DNA from: Sclerodactyla briareus
Lineage: Eukaryota > Echinodermata > Holothuroidea > Dendrochirotida > Sclerodactylidae
Assembly: GCA_026419785.1 (NCBI GenBank)
Contig: JAODTK010000854.1
Span: 118,899 to 182,898 of the forward strand
Direction: 5' to 3'
Length of the DNA stretch: 64,000 nt
In this document: positions 1 to 11,699 of the stretch, one piece after another
Numbering within the stretch: position 1 is the stretch's first letter
How the letters are laid out: each line of letters starts with the position of its first letter
Made by a program: the position numbers and the translations under genes
The notes under the pieces: generated by a model
What the model saw: only the letters and a program-made list of their open reading frames with translations
What the model was told of the DNA's origin: nothing
The model's database searches: none

Positions 1-1038
1 TGTTGTACCATTGCCAGAATAGGTGAATTGTCGTACCATTGCTAGAATAGTTGATTTGTCGTACAATTGCTAGAATTGGTGGATTGTTGTACCATTGCTA
101 GAAAGAGGTAATTGCCGTACCATTGCAAGAATAGGTGATTGTCGTACCATTGCAAGAATAGTTGAATTGTCGTACCATTGAGAGAATAGTAGAATTGTCG
201 TATCATTGCGGGAATAGTTGAATTGTCTTACCATTGCTAGAATAGTTGAATTGTCGTACAATTGCTAGAATTGGTGGATTGTTGTACCATTGCTAGAATA
301 GGTGAATTGTCGTATCATTGCGGGAATAGTTGAATTGTCGTACCATTGCTAGAATTATAGTTGAATTGCCGTACCATTGCTAGAATAGGTGAATTGTCGT
401 ACCATGCTAGAATAAGTGAATTGTCGTATCATTGCGAAAATAGTTGAATTGTCGTACCATTGCTAGATAGTTGAATTGTCGTACCATTGCCAGAATAGGT
501 TAATTGTTGTTACTATTGCGGGAATAGTTGAATTATCGTACCATTGCCACAATAGGTGAATTGTTGTACCATTGCTAGAATGAGTGAATTGTCGTACCAT
601 TGCTAGAATAGTTGATTTGTCATACAATTGCTAGAATTGGTGAATTGTTGTACCATTGCTAGAAAGAGGAATTGTCTAATTGCTAGAATAGGTGAATTGT
701 CGTATCATTTCGAGAGTCGGTGAATGTCGACTATGCGGGAATTAGTTGAAATGTCGTACCATTAAGAGAATAGTAGACTTGTCGTATCATTGCGGGAATA
801 AGTTAATTGTCGTACCCTTGCTAGAATATTGAATTGTCGTACCATTGTGCTAGTACCGGTGTAATATCGTATCCTTGGCTAATAGGTGAATTAGTCGTAC
901 CATTGCTAGAATTATGTTGAATTGCCATACCATTGCTGGAATAGTTGAATTGTCCGGTACCATTGCTAGACTAAGTGAATTTCCGTACCATTGCATAATA
1001 GGTGAATCGTCTACCATTGCTAGAAAGGTGAAATTCGG
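1..1038. repeat. 28-bp minisatellite array (runs off the left edge)
   Basis: Roughly 36 head-to-tail copies of a ~28-bp unit of the form GAATTGTCGTACCATTGCTA plus GAATAGGT. Copies differ by substitutions and small indels. CATTGCTAG, CATTGCGGG and CATTGAGAG variants are interleaved, and decay increases after about 680. Units abut without spacers, so this is not a CRISPR array. It starts at base 1, so the true left end lies outside the window. Open frames here only repeat the unit (LAMVRQ-type peptides) and are not genes. Confidence 0.95.
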
Positions 1039-1065
1039 TGCAAGACGTTTTCGCCATTCATTTCG

Positions 1066-1302
1066 CCCCACTACATGTGTCGCCCCATTTCACACAAGTT
1101 CGTCGCCTCATGGGTGTGTGTTCACTACAAGTTCGCCCAGAACACTCCGCCCCTTGACAAGTTTCGCCCACTACGAGTGGTCGTCCCATACAAGTTTGTC
1201 CCACTACAACTTCGACCCTTATGCAAGTTCGCCCACAACAAGTTCGCCCACAACAAGTTCGCCCCACCACAAGTTCGCCCCATTACAAGTTCGCCCCTCA
1301 TT
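1066..1302. repeat. ~16-bp minisatellite, CACTACAAGTTCGCCC unit
   Basis: A second, unrelated tandem repeat begins about 30 bases after the 28-bp array. The unit is 15-17 bp with the constant core ACAAGTTCGCCC. The right half (1220-1302) is regular and the left half degenerate. Several frames stay open because the unit has few stops. No coding role is supported. Confidence 0.9.
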
Positions 1303-3340
1303 TAATATGGGGTGTCATGTGGGTTGCTGGTGTCGCGCACGCCTTTTTTTCTCGAAGATGGTATTGGAGGTGGTACATGAGGGCTCAATGGGATATTGAA
1401 AAACCACCTAGGGCAGTACCACTTCCGCACGATCGAACCTTGAAGAACCGTACAGACGATGGCCGGGTTGTTTATTCTTCGTGTCGTAATATATAAAGGT
1501 TGGACCTTAGCTTATTCCCGTTCCCCGCTTATCTAGGGCTCCCACAGACTCTTTACAGAAAACATTGAAGAGCTTTACCTACCAAATTCGAATGTTTTGT
1601 ATAAATATTTAATGATTATGGAAATTTGTTGGAATACACTTTAGCCAGCAGACCGCAGTAACCCTAAATGCGTTAGTACAACACATGGTATCCATGCCGT
1701 AAGAAATGTAAGTTTAACCTTCTTTGTTATCCTCGCACTTTTCACATCTTGAAGGCTACACAAATTCTATAACCATTTTACTGTTTGCGGACGCCATGGA
1801 AGGATTTCCGACGAACATAGAAGTGTTCAATCGTTTTCGCGTTTAGGCGGCAGCGCACGTAAGTCTTAAAAATGCTCATGGTTATTTTTACGAACACTTC
1901 ACATTGAGTTTGGCTTTTAGCTTACGTTGAGAGTTCGTATTAACAATGAAGTCAATTGCCATGTCAATATTAACTTGACACTTTCTTGGTACTTTCTATT
2001 CATTACATTATGGCGACCAAGCCTCCAGATTAAACAGCAGATCCCCAGTGTAAGGTCCAATCGGCTATCGTCAAAATACCGAATGATCCCCTGTAATACA
2101 GTTCAGTATAGAACAGTACTTTGGAAACCCCTGTAATACACCACCTATAGTGGCATCCAAATCGATCACGAAATATTAATAAAAGCCTCATTCTTTTTTA
2201 GGTGTATCTATTCTCGTATTTTCTGTTTTCGGCGGCCGAAATGCAACATTGGCGCAGTAGAGTATGCTGGCGGTAATGCAACAACGCTAGAACCTCTAAT
2301 TTGGGTGTGGGCTTTTGATAGGTTCCGCTTTTCCCCTGTACTTGTTTAACGGGAACCGATTATATGGCCGCTGGCCTTTAAAATACGTATCATGGAATAC
2401 TCGACATACATAAAAAAGGTCCCCTAAGTTAGGCAAATCAAGAGCACACCAACAAACAAAACTGCCTCAATCATCATGTGGCGTCCGATGATTCTCTAGA
2501 GGGGGGGTGGGGGTGAGGTCGGGACCCCTAATTTATGGCCTCCTCTCCCCTATGGGCAAATATCAATCATGGTCCGTCCGACACATGCGCTCGCAAAATT
2601 TGATACAACAGGTGTAATAACTTTGCCGACCATGGTTCATGGGGCGAGTTTTGAGCCAACACTCCCCCCTTTTGGGGCCTCGCTGTCATCTTTAGTTTAC
2701 ATCGGTACAATTATTCTATCCTTGGCGTGCTTCACGGCTCTGCCAAACCGGCAGCAAAGATATGAGAGTTCGCATTAGGGTGCCTCGGTTGACGTTTCAG
2801 GAGAGTATGTTCCTGAATTTCGCGACAGGGTGAATCCTCCAACTGTACATGTACCCATTAGTGCGTGGTTACGTGGCTTATTTCTCCATGCGACCCGGAA
2901 CAGTCGTGGGTCCTTTGTTTATTACAAGTGGGACACATCATTAGTACCTGACGAGTATTCCATAAATAACACATCAATAAAAATCACAGCACACCTGGGT
3001 CGGCTGACATTGGATTCGAAGGAAAGCCGCATTTTCGAATACAATGTGTACTCGGTGACCTAATTACATGCATTAGCAATTAGTATACTTGTCCTACAGG
3101 CCTCCACATACTTATATTATATATGGGACGCATTGCAAATATCAAAAGCTTAATAGAGTAAACGGTTGAATGGACTAAAAGTGAATAAAGTAAATTAATC
3201 TCTTCCCTGCATGAATTACTCCAAATGCCTGTGTGACATGATAGGGCAATACTTCCAGTTATATTACATGATAAAGTTATATATTAACTCGATTGACCGA
3301 AACCGCATGGTTTTCTAATCCAATTACCTAAATTTAGTCA
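1303..3340. other. unassigned DNA
   Basis: Only short open frames, none longer than about 80 codons apart from those overlapping the minisatellite. No recognisable motif, tRNA fold or clear repeat was seen. A G run lies near 2500-2515. Confidence 0.5.
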
Positions 3341-3344
3341 TAAG

Positions 3345-3770
3345 GAGGATCAAAAGGAAGATCTCATGAAGAATCTGAAACCACTGCACCCAAAAGAAGA
3401 GACCGGAACTTATGAACCGCCAAAGTTCCCGGAAATGAAACTTTTTGAAAGGCATTAACACTCTTAGACCAACTCTTCAGAGAGGCTGTTCCACTCATCT
3501 ATCACTCCTTTTGGAGGAGAAGAAACGTTCAAATAGCTGACCTTCCACATTTGACAAACCTTGAACGATGACCCCTAATTAGTGGGGAACTAGTAGTAAA
3601 TCAGAGAAGTAGTCGAAGGAAAGGCCATCGAAACCTTTGACAATTATGAAAACCTGAATCGAATAACCTCGATTTTGCCTTAACTCCAAGAAAGTGAACC
3701 GAGACCTTCACTCTTCCCTTTCATCGACATATCCTGTTTTTGAAATACGTAATACTCAGTGGATTCTCCG
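3345..3770 (-). pseudogene. CR1-like LINE fragment, reverse transcriptase C-terminal end
   Basis: Read on the minus strand, this contains the conserved end of a non-LTR retrotransposon ORF2. The clearest piece is GVIDEWNSL at about 3480-3508, the family's 'V.NEWNSLPEE' block. Just upstream in the element is FERFFSSK, corresponding to the usual 'R..FFS.R', and before that GDLI/VF-like residues. Frameshifts and stops separate these pieces, so it is dead. The DNA aligns by eye with 10300-10650 (shared stretches around CAACTCTTCAG, GTTCCACTCAT and TGACCCCTA), so both are the same or a close family, in the same orientation. The upstream polymerase core and the endonuclease are missing. Confidence 0.75.
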
Positions 3771-3859
3771 GCTGGAGGACTCGCGAAAGCTGATATAAAG
3801 ATTTTGTAAGATGTTGTTATGTAGCTAATAATTGTTATACTCTTAGTTTTGTGTTGATC

Positions 3860-4062
3860 ATCCAGAGATGGTGACAAGTCACTTGTTTCAAGTCAAGATC
3901 AAGGCCTACCATCAAGTCCGATGAGCTGCAAGGCCAGTCAGTCACCAGTCATTCACCTCGGCTCCAAGCAAGTCAAGTCACAAGTCGAGCAGTAGCAAGT
4001 CAAGTCAGTCAATTAGATTGAATGCATCAAGTCATGGAACGAGTCAAGTCCACAAGTCACTA
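3860..4062. repeat. CAAGTC-rich degenerate short repeat
   Basis: Irregular recurrence of CAAGTCAAGTC, CACAAGTC and CAGTCAGTC over 200 bp. The same motif family recurs at 8655-8805. It looks like a low-complexity part of a dispersed repeat, possibly a DNA-transposon end, but I cannot assign a family. Confidence 0.75.
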
Positions 4063-5140
4063 TTAATGTATCAGATTTTTGTCTTTCAGGATCCCACTGG
4101 CATGACCGTCAGTGCTACTGCTTACTTTTGTCCTCATCATATTCAGTCGCACTCTCAATCATACAAAGGATTCATGTATTGAGGCCCTGTTATTACATGG
4201 GGACGAAAACTGAAATAGTGAATGGGCAGACTAGCTAATCATGAACGGACATCACATCCCTCAAAGCCTTTCATGTGGTCAGTCGTGCCACCATGACCAC
4301 TTTGTATGTAGTTACCCCATAGCTCACGAGTCATTAGTCATAGACATTAGTACCACATGCAAGGATTCTCCCCGCTTTCGCACATCACAGATCATACACC
4401 AAATCTCACAAGGATTTGGATCATACATCCTCTGATCTGATGTCCCATCACCAATCACAAATAATAAACTGCACAATTACCACCTGTCCTCATTTCACCC
4501 CTTGAGTGCATACTGAGAGGAATCCACACAATGCAACGCCCTTCATTATTCATAGATCAACACACAATTTTGCCCACATGAGATAAACAAACCACAAGAT
4601 CAATTCACAATATTTAATGTAATGATCAAGAGACAACTATGAGGAATGATGGGATTTGCAATATCCCACAAGTCTGGGGGTACATGTATTAGCAGAATGT
4701 AAAAAAGGCCTACAACAAAGATTGAAAATTGAAAGAGAGAGTCTGAGTCCAAAAGCCTGATAGGCCTATAACTCTATCAAGGGTATGGCATTGGGTGAAT
4801 AAACTGTATAAAGAGAACTCTTACACAAACAGATGTCAGTGCTTAATGAACCGTTACTGGCAACAAGGTGTGGCTTCATGAAGTATAATACTAGTATGGC
4901 AATGGGGCATCTCAACTTGTCAAGTATGAGGTAGCCTCCACCGCAAAATTCTTGGTACTGTACCGATATCGGAGAATCCTAGCGAAATGGACAATGAAAT
5001 CAGTGATGTGCACCATCAAATAAGCTCTGGGCTTGAAAGTGGTTTAGACATTATCAAACTACAAAAATACTAGTGTTTTGGAAAACGGATGGTGGAAATA
5101 TTTATGATCCTTGACAGAAATGATGACTGCCCAAGTAAGA
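4063..5140. other. unassigned AT-rich DNA
   Basis: No supported gene. Contains one TAGGCCTA palindrome (4761-4768). Nothing else is recognisable. Confidence 0.45.
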
Positions 5141-5149
5141 CTTTGGGAC

Positions 5150-5480
5150 AAGGGCGGCGATTTGTGGTGGCATTGGGACGGGGGGGGGGGGACGTAACAA
5201 GAGGAATAATATCTAAGTGTAGCGCCACCACGGGTGGCGCGCAGCGTACCAGAAATTTTACGTTTGACATCCCCCTAGATTGCAGGAAACGGCACTTCCG
5301 TGCCATATGGGACATTAAGCAGCATTCCTAATTGAATTCAAAAAAATGTTTTCCCCTTCAAAAGGGTCTTCAAACTTAATTATCGCCTTAGGGATGAATT
5401 CCAAGGTTGTTGCGTGGGTGATGTGGCATTCTAAATACATAACAAAATTTGTTATGTAAGGGAAGGTTCTCTAAAACTTA
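5150..5480 (-). repeat. ~200-bp repeat unit, inverted copy of the 47.8-48.8 kb array
   Basis: Read on the minus strand, 5200-5320 matches the unit at about 48640-48750. Both have 'AAGTGCCGT.TCCTGCAA', then a G-rich stretch, then GTAAAA(T/C)..., then a GTGGCGCT box. A G10 run sits at 5179-5190 in the same relative place as the poly-G of the tandem array. About one unit is convincing. The neighbouring bases (5340-5480) are similar in composition but not clearly aligned. Confidence 0.6.
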
Positions 5481-5854
5481 TCCCTTAGGGATCAATTTCA
5501 GTTGTTGCGTTTGGGTGCTGTGACTTTAAAATACAATGCAATTGAGGTTACAGTCATGAAAGGAGCAATGGAAATGGGGGCAATGGCAACAACCATTGCG
5601 TGCGCGCGAAGCGCGGAGATTTTGCGAATCCATTCGACTACGCATTGGGCACTGAACTCTCTTTGACCGTTCACGCGATTAGATATGCCTGCGTTTTTTA
5701 CTCCAAGATTACGACCCCCATTTTTATCCTATTCGCGCCACAGGCGCATGGAAGGGAACTTCCAATCAGAACATGACAGGGGCAAATAGTTAATAACAAC
5801 AGAAGTAAATTCGCAACTACGCGCGAAGGGCTCGCGAAAATGTTACACTCTCGG

Positions 5855-6030
5855 ACATTTCATCGAAAACTCAGGCAATCTTCGGATATAAACTTATCCT
5901 CATCTGAATTTTAAATCATGTCTTTGCCCGAATTTGTGCGTTCCCTGACAATATCGATGGCTATTTTAAATTGGCTTAGTGTCGTGCACCGTGCATAACC
6001 CAACTTTCAACAAGTGGTCTCTCCATAAAT
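5855..6030. repeat. dispersed ~175-bp repeat, copy 1
   Basis: Aligns with 6808-6990. Both share CATCGAAAA, TCAGGCAAT, GGA.(T)TA, CACCGTG and CCCAACT...CAA.(G)AGTGGTC in order. Flanked by GCGCGAAGCGC-type words typical of this patch. Confidence 0.7.
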
Positions 6031-6807
6031 TGACTTGCTTAATGCTCGAATTCAAATTTTGCAAATTAGAACGCGTCACCCTACTTTTCACACGGGGGGG
6101 GGGGAACTATTTTTCGGGGGGCGCGAGAACACTAAATCTAAGCGGAGCGCCCACCATAAGCTGGCGCGGAGCGCAAAAGGAAATTCCTGCGCAAGCCCCC
6201 CAGCTAGCCGGAAATGACCTCTCCCTGGCGTTTCAGGATGCATGTACCAAGTTTTAAATCTGGGCATTTTGTGATCACAAATCGGTGGAAAAGTTTACAA
6301 AAAAACATTTTGTCAGACCTCGGTCTTATCGCTGCCCCGCTCCATATAGGAAAAAACAGGATCTCATCAAAAAATTTGGGACATTTAGCTAGCTTCAGCT
6401 CCACTGTCCTAACCATGATATGACGTCATGCCCGGAAGAGCAGGAACTTCCGAGGAGCGCGTTATCTGGAGACAAACAGGCGGTTGGAAATCCAGGCAGT
6501 CTGATAGCCTAGGCTACTGCAGTTCCAAATAGCGTGGTCGAGGGAGGAGGAAACGGACCGAAGGCTAAGTAAGCTGGTTCAGTAATAAAAAAGAGGTGAT
6601 CGTAGTTTTCAAGGTCAATGAGAATGTTGTTGTATGATCCCTTCACAAATAAAAGTTAGGGGGCCAATGAAGCGGAAATTTCCATAGAGTGTGGGGGGAT
6701 GACGGAAAAGCAAGGGACAAAATCCACCACTAGTACGCGCGAAACACAAAAATTTGTTCACTTTTAGTGTTCGAGGCGAAATTGTCCTTTTTTTTGTCAC
6801 ATTGGGG
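6031..6807. other. G-run and GCGC-rich patchwork between two repeat copies
   Basis: Contains a G10 run near 6095, GCGCGAG, GGAGCGCCC and GCGGAGCGC words and short frames only. It probably belongs to the same compound repeat as its flanks. No gene supported. Confidence 0.4.
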
Positions 6808-6990
6808 CATGATTCCATCGAAAAATTCAGGCAATATTTGGACTTAGCCTTTTCTCACTTGAATTTGGAATCATTCCTTTTTGACAACGCAATTTTGTGG
6901 CGTATTTTCGATGCCCCACCGTGTGCCCTCACAGTGATAAGGTGACTGTGCACCCAACTGCAACGAGTGGTCGCACCCATGGATACAATT
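6808..6990. repeat. dispersed ~175-bp repeat, copy 2
   Basis: Second copy of the 5855-6030 repeat, in the same orientation about 950 bases away. Diverged, with small indels. Confidence 0.7.
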
Positions 6991-6999
6991 TTTAAAAAA

Positions 7000-8650
7000 T
7001 CACAGATCCCGCCAATCTTATGCAAACGATATTGATGAAGGAGAACCCTTCTTTAATTGATAATTAAGAAACAACCCGGAGTAAATTCCAGGCATTTCTT
7101 GTTAAGGAACATCATCTGTTTGCACATGGCACATATATGCCTGACACTATCGGTATTACATAAGATACCGGCGCGCGTAGCGCAAAAAAAAATCGGATAT
7201 GAAGCAGCAGATTCACTCAAATGATCATTTAGGCCATTATGCATCTGTTTAAACACGGTTGCTGCTGGATATGTCGGAGACAGTGTCAGCGAAATAGTAG
7301 TCGAGCTCAAATATTGGGGGGGGGGGGGGTGGGACAAAATGCATTGCGATTGCGGCGCCCCCTCAACCAAAATAATTGGTGGGGGAGGCGTCCCCCCCCC
7401 CCGCCCTTGCTTGGGGATTAGACTGAAAGATGTGCGACCCAAATACAGAGTGGAAAGCTGAATGAGGAAACATGTGCACCGTTTGACAAGGAATTATGAC
7501 CTCCTCTGTTACTATACTAAACAATGGTAATACGACTTCAGTCCTGAAGACAAAACATGGAAGAGAGGGGATCCCAGGATGGCAGGATGCCCATCTAGTG
7601 AACCATACACACTACCAGGAAACTCAGGGCCTCACTAGCTGGCCCCTGACAGCCTATTGTGTGAATACATTGATTGAAGAGCCACTTGGGTGAGTTGATT
7701 CACAGTTCCCCTGGCTACCTGGCACTCCCAGCCCATCCGGAACCATAGACATCCAAGAGTGATAGCAACCTGACCATCACCACCACAATGCAGCTATGTG
7801 GATCGAAGATTCAGAGTAACATAATTTGCCCTGGAACTGAAGCTAATATCAGCTAGTGTGTACTTAATGACACCATGCCACATGTCAATACTGTAAGTAT
7901 ACCTGTACCAATTCCAACTTAGTACTAAATGGTAAAATTGGAGAGGAAGAAATGCACAGGTTTCACACAAATCAGATTCCTGAAAACGAGGCCACGTCTA
8001 CTCTCCCAAGATTAGCTATTTTTAGACTTTTTTTGTGATTCTAACGTCAGAATATGAAAGAACATGCTTCATTCCTTTTACACTGATGAGTACTATACTC
8101 GCCTCGAACACTACCAAAAACAAATTTGTGAATCCCTGAAAAATTGGAGCGCCCCAACGTTACGGGAAATAAACATACGCGTGCACTGTGCAACTCTCGA
8201 TATATCGAACGATCGAGCCAGCCACACAACTACTATGATGCACACCGTGTGTACAGTCGAACTCATTATGCAGCACGGTATGGCACCATCCCGGTACGTG
8301 AGGTATGGTCCGATATCAACGACACTCGGGTATCAGCGCAGTGTCATATCGACAATCTGCAGTCTGTACTCTGTGCTGCTGCATGCTTTATAATATCAAG
8401 ATGCCGGTAGACTGTTCACGGTGCAAAGGAACTGGGAAACCAAATATCGCGGTACCGATTTTGGTGTTGTCTATGGATGGCATATCGTTTACTTTACGGG
8501 ACGGATCGATTCTGTAGGGCCGGGAAGCCCGAAGTCGGGATTTCTAATTGGCCCAAATTGTAATTTTGTTGATCATTCTGACACGGAGGATCTTTACAAA
8601 TTAAGCCAAATTCGGGCTCTCCTCTGACTTGATTTGGCGACAGCCAGTGT
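7000..8650. other. unassigned DNA with facing G and C runs
   Basis: Poly-G at 7315-7330 and poly-C at 7394-7402 lie about 70 bases apart and could pair. The rest holds only short open frames with no recognised domain. The 109-codon frame at 8064-8393 overlaps equally long frames in other phases and is not credible as a gene. Confidence 0.4.
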
Positions 8651-8654
8651 TTAT

Positions 8655-8805
8655 CGCGGTCGCAAGTCAAGTCACAAGTCAGACGGCTACAAGTCCAAGT
8701 CAAGTCTCGAGTCAATGCGAAAATTTCAATTCAAGTCGCAAGTCATGAAAATAGTGACTCGAGTCCGACTCGAGTCCGAGTCAATTGATTCGAGTCAACA
8801 TCTCT
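8655..8805. repeat. CAAGTC / GACTCGAGTC-rich repeat
   Basis: CAAGTCAAGTCACAAGTC-like words give way to GACTCGAGTCCGACTCGAG and GAGTCAATTGATTCGAGTC. The first part matches the composition of 3860-4062. The second part is rich in palindromic CTCGAG words. Confidence 0.75.
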
Positions 8806-10080
8806 GTTGATCACGTGATTATTCAATGTGTACTCCTACTTAGCCCATTCGGCGAGTCCATTGTTGACCCTAAGATGCTCGCCCAGCATAACGATAACGC
8901 CCCTATACTGAATTGACGCTGCTATATAGTATATTGAGCGAACCCCCCAATACAACCATGTTTTTGTACTTTGCTATGTCTATGTGCGACACATGTACAA
9001 CTGACTTTGGCATCAGTCGCTGTACCTATAGCCTGGAGGTTAAATGTCTCCCACCGTGCTCCCTTCGTTGATAACTACATTCACCCCACTGGCAACGTTC
9101 ACATCTAGGTTTGGCTTCCTACCTAGACTTTGTCCTCCGCAGCTTCCCTGCAATTGGAAGTTAGAATAACACGAACTGTACGTTGCTGATACGAAGTTAC
9201 ACATACAAATGTAATTGCTTGTTCTTTAGTGTTGATCGCACGGGGGAATGTTTCTCTCTCCCAATATTTACAAGGCAGCCATAGCCCCTACAGTTAATAT
9301 AATAACTCAATGATAAGAGGCAGCGATTTTTTTTTTAATGTTACACGCGATTCCTGGTGAAGAATTTAATTCAATCATGTATGTTAGCGGTTAAGAAGCT
9401 AAGATTCACCTGGGGTTATTGGTTATGGGACAGATGATAGATATACTGCAGATAACATACTTTATGTTTCCATACAGACGCCATTAATTAATAGGGACTC
9501 CAATATAACAGCCAAGCGAACACTCTGCGAATAATGCTAAAGGCTTGCACATCCCTTCCAAAACAAATCTGAACGGCTCCCCACGACGGAACTACATACT
9601 ATAACGAAACAGCTCGAATATTTTAGAGTAAATCCGACCTCTGACTTCACGGCAAAATAACAAAATTAAAAACACAAAACCGAATGCTATATTGATAGTT
9701 TACATTTCGAAGACAGTGGCAAAGTGTTACATATCATTAAACTTACACCAAACAACCAATGCCTCTGCATATGTTAGAATCAGTTTATGGAACCAAAGGG
9801 TATTACATTCTCTCATAGTGGTAAAATTTGCGCGTGAAAGTGACCACAGGAAGGAACTAAGCCTTTCCAGACAATACGTTCCTTTCTGACTTGTCATTTA
9901 AAGTAACGATGTTTTAAGGTGAGATATCCTACTTGCAAACCTATAGGTCAGTTGAGTGCTAAATAATGGGGGTGATCTACAATTGCCGTCGCTGTAATTG
10001 GAAGGTTTTATATAGACGTTGTGTGATATCAATTAACCTATTGAGTGCTATGCTAGAAAGTTGTCATCTGGAGCCAGCGG
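8806..10080. other. unassigned DNA
   Basis: AT-rich, with no open frame above 65 codons and no recognised motif. Confidence 0.45.
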
Positions 10081-10086
10081 TTGTTG

Positions 10087-10135
10087 TTTGTTTAGTTTAG
10101 TTTAGTTTAGTTTAGTTTAGTTTAGTTTAGTTTAG

Positions 10136-10166
<31 letters not shown>

Positions 10167-10245
10167 TTAGTTTAGTTTAGTTTAGTTTAGTTTAGTTTAG
10201 TTTAGTTTAGTTTAGTTTAGTTAATTTATTTTAGTCAAAAAGGGT
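10087..10245. repeat. (TTTAG)n microsatellite at the LINE 3' end
   Basis: About 25-28 tandem TTTAG pentamers, with one TTTAT/TTTTAG interruption near 10165 and a degraded end near 10225-10240. On the LINE's own strand this reads (CTAAA)n and lies directly downstream of the last ORF2 motifs, as expected for a LINE tail. It is not the metazoan telomere hexamer. Confidence 0.9.
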
Positions 10246-10299
10246 CGGAAAGGCCAAAGATCCTCAAAAAGACGCTGAAAGCCACAACATCCCAAAAGG

Positions 10300-10690
10300 G
10301 AAAAAAAGAACAGAAAATGATTCGCCCACAATTCTTGGAAAATGAATCAAGATTGTTCTTGAACGGTAGACAGAACAACTCTTCAGGAAGGCTATTCCAC
10401 TCATTGATAACTTTCTAAGAGAAGAAATATTTACGAATGTTCAATCTGCATCGTTTGTCACGAAGCTTGAGGCAAATGACCCCTATTGGTGGTAACTTGG
10501 AAAACTCAAAGGAATAGAGGAAGGAAGGACGCTCTTTCCTGAACAATTCAAAAAAACCTAAATCAAATCACCCTCGAATCTCAGCTCTATCGTGTTTCGA
10601 CCGAGACCCTCAATCTCTCCTCGTAAAGTAAGTCTCTGAGACAGTGAATTAATCTAGTAACTCTCCGCTGAACGTTTTCAAGTACTTGCT
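10300..10690 (-). pseudogene. LINE reverse transcriptase C-terminal (thumb) region
   Basis: Minus-strand translation gives VLENVQRRVTRLI (10684-10645) followed by LRDLLYEERLR, then GDLI, then CLKLRDKRCRLNIRKYFFS, and after a single stop KVINEWNSLPEEL (about 10415-10375). These match, block for block, the well-known C-terminal pattern of CR1-type ORF2 proteins ('LE.VQRRATR', 'YEERL', 'RGDLI', 'NEWNSLPEE'). At least two frame changes and several stops lie within 400 bases. Confidence 0.85.
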
Positions 10691-10945
10691 TACCTTTTGA
10701 GAATTAAAGATTCCATTATTGGGCAGGATACTTCCAGGTGAGGTCTACACTAGTTGCTAAGCATCCTGAGAACATTATTCTTTACAAGGAAACTGAAGTG
10801 ATGTCTAATCAACGTCCAAAATCCAATTCCCTTTCCTCGCAGCTTCGCACACTGCTTAGGAAGTTCCGAATTCACCTGGTGAATAGTTTGGCTACCAACT
10901 CGGAGGGAAGCCTTACGCTTGTTTGGAAAACAACATGCATAAAAC

Positions 10946-11214
10946 TTAGCAATTATCGGCATTGGCAAAACATTGCCCAGGAGAAACATAGCAAGACCTC
11001 ACTGGCCGGTAATTACAAGGAAAGAAGATTTGCCTCGTTTGAAAATATGAGAAACTTTGTCCTCTCTTCCAATCAGCGCGGACCCAGACCTTCTGCAAGG
11101 TTTTCATTGAAAATTGAAATAGGGCTGATGGAACAGAAACTGGTTCGGAAAAAAAAGATTTCAATAAGAAGGGGTAACACCCGTTGGGACCAGGAGAAGC
11201 TTTACCACTTTTGA
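10946..11214 (-). pseudogene. LINE reverse transcriptase N-terminal region
   Basis: An uninterrupted minus-strand stretch contains LFQFSMKTLQK, then VRADWKRGQSFSYF (around 11051-11085), then PCNYRPVRS (around 11000-11025). This is the canonical entry into the LINE reverse transcriptase: 'L..F..SL..G..P.DWK.A.V.PIFK' followed by 'NYRPVSL'. The overlapping 158-codon plus-strand frame at 10738-11214 is its shadow and not a gene. Confidence 0.8.
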
Positions 11215-11339
11215 GATTCTGCAGTTTCTCTTTTTCACATCAGGCGAACATACTATATTACTAATACTATTATGAGGCACAACCAACCACAAGGCCGCTG
11301 GAATTATTCAAGTTCTCTGAGTGCATGACAACGAAAAAT

Positions 11340-11645
11340 AGTTCTTGGGAACGAAAGCCACCTCCGACTATCATGTCGTATTACCTTAATCGGAAACTAA
11401 CACGGACCAATGCTGTCATTGACTTTCTGACTTCCCAACATGAGAAGTAAAAAGGGCACAGGGATTATCTTTTATATCAGAGGCAATCCTCTTGAAATGA
11501 GTTAGCCACCAGCAACCAAAGTTGGAACTAGCTATGCTAAACTCTGAACCGACTCTGAATCAGACAAGGAACCAAAGTCGCCAAAGAGTCTCTTACGTTT
11601 ACCGACAAGCAACCACCCATTCCATCCAACGAGGCTTTCGTTTAG
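11340..11645 (-). pseudogene. LINE endonuclease-RT linker region
   Basis: Minus-strand frames give RKPRWMEWVV (11609-11640) and, after frame changes, RIASDIKDNPCAFFTSHVGK (near 11430-11490) followed by DSIGP. This corresponds to the conserved linker of CR1-type ORF2, which carries 'K.PWMN..V', 'IKDNPK.FF.YV..K' and 'D.IGPL' in this order. Several stops interrupt it. Confidence 0.75.
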
Positions 11646-11699
11646 TGCGAGCGTTGTAAACTGCCATTATCTCGTAACAGTTTCAATAAAAACCCTTCC

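Noticed and set aside
1..1038. CRISPR array
   Set aside because: Units of 28 bp abut directly with no unique spacers, and the surroundings are eukaryotic with no cas genes.
10087..10245. Interstitial telomere repeat
   Set aside because: The unit is TTTAG, not TTAGGG or another known animal telomere repeat, and it lies at the 3' end of a LINE.
10738..11214. 158-codon plus-strand gene
   Set aside because: It is the complementary shadow of the LINE reverse-transcriptase start on the minus strand.
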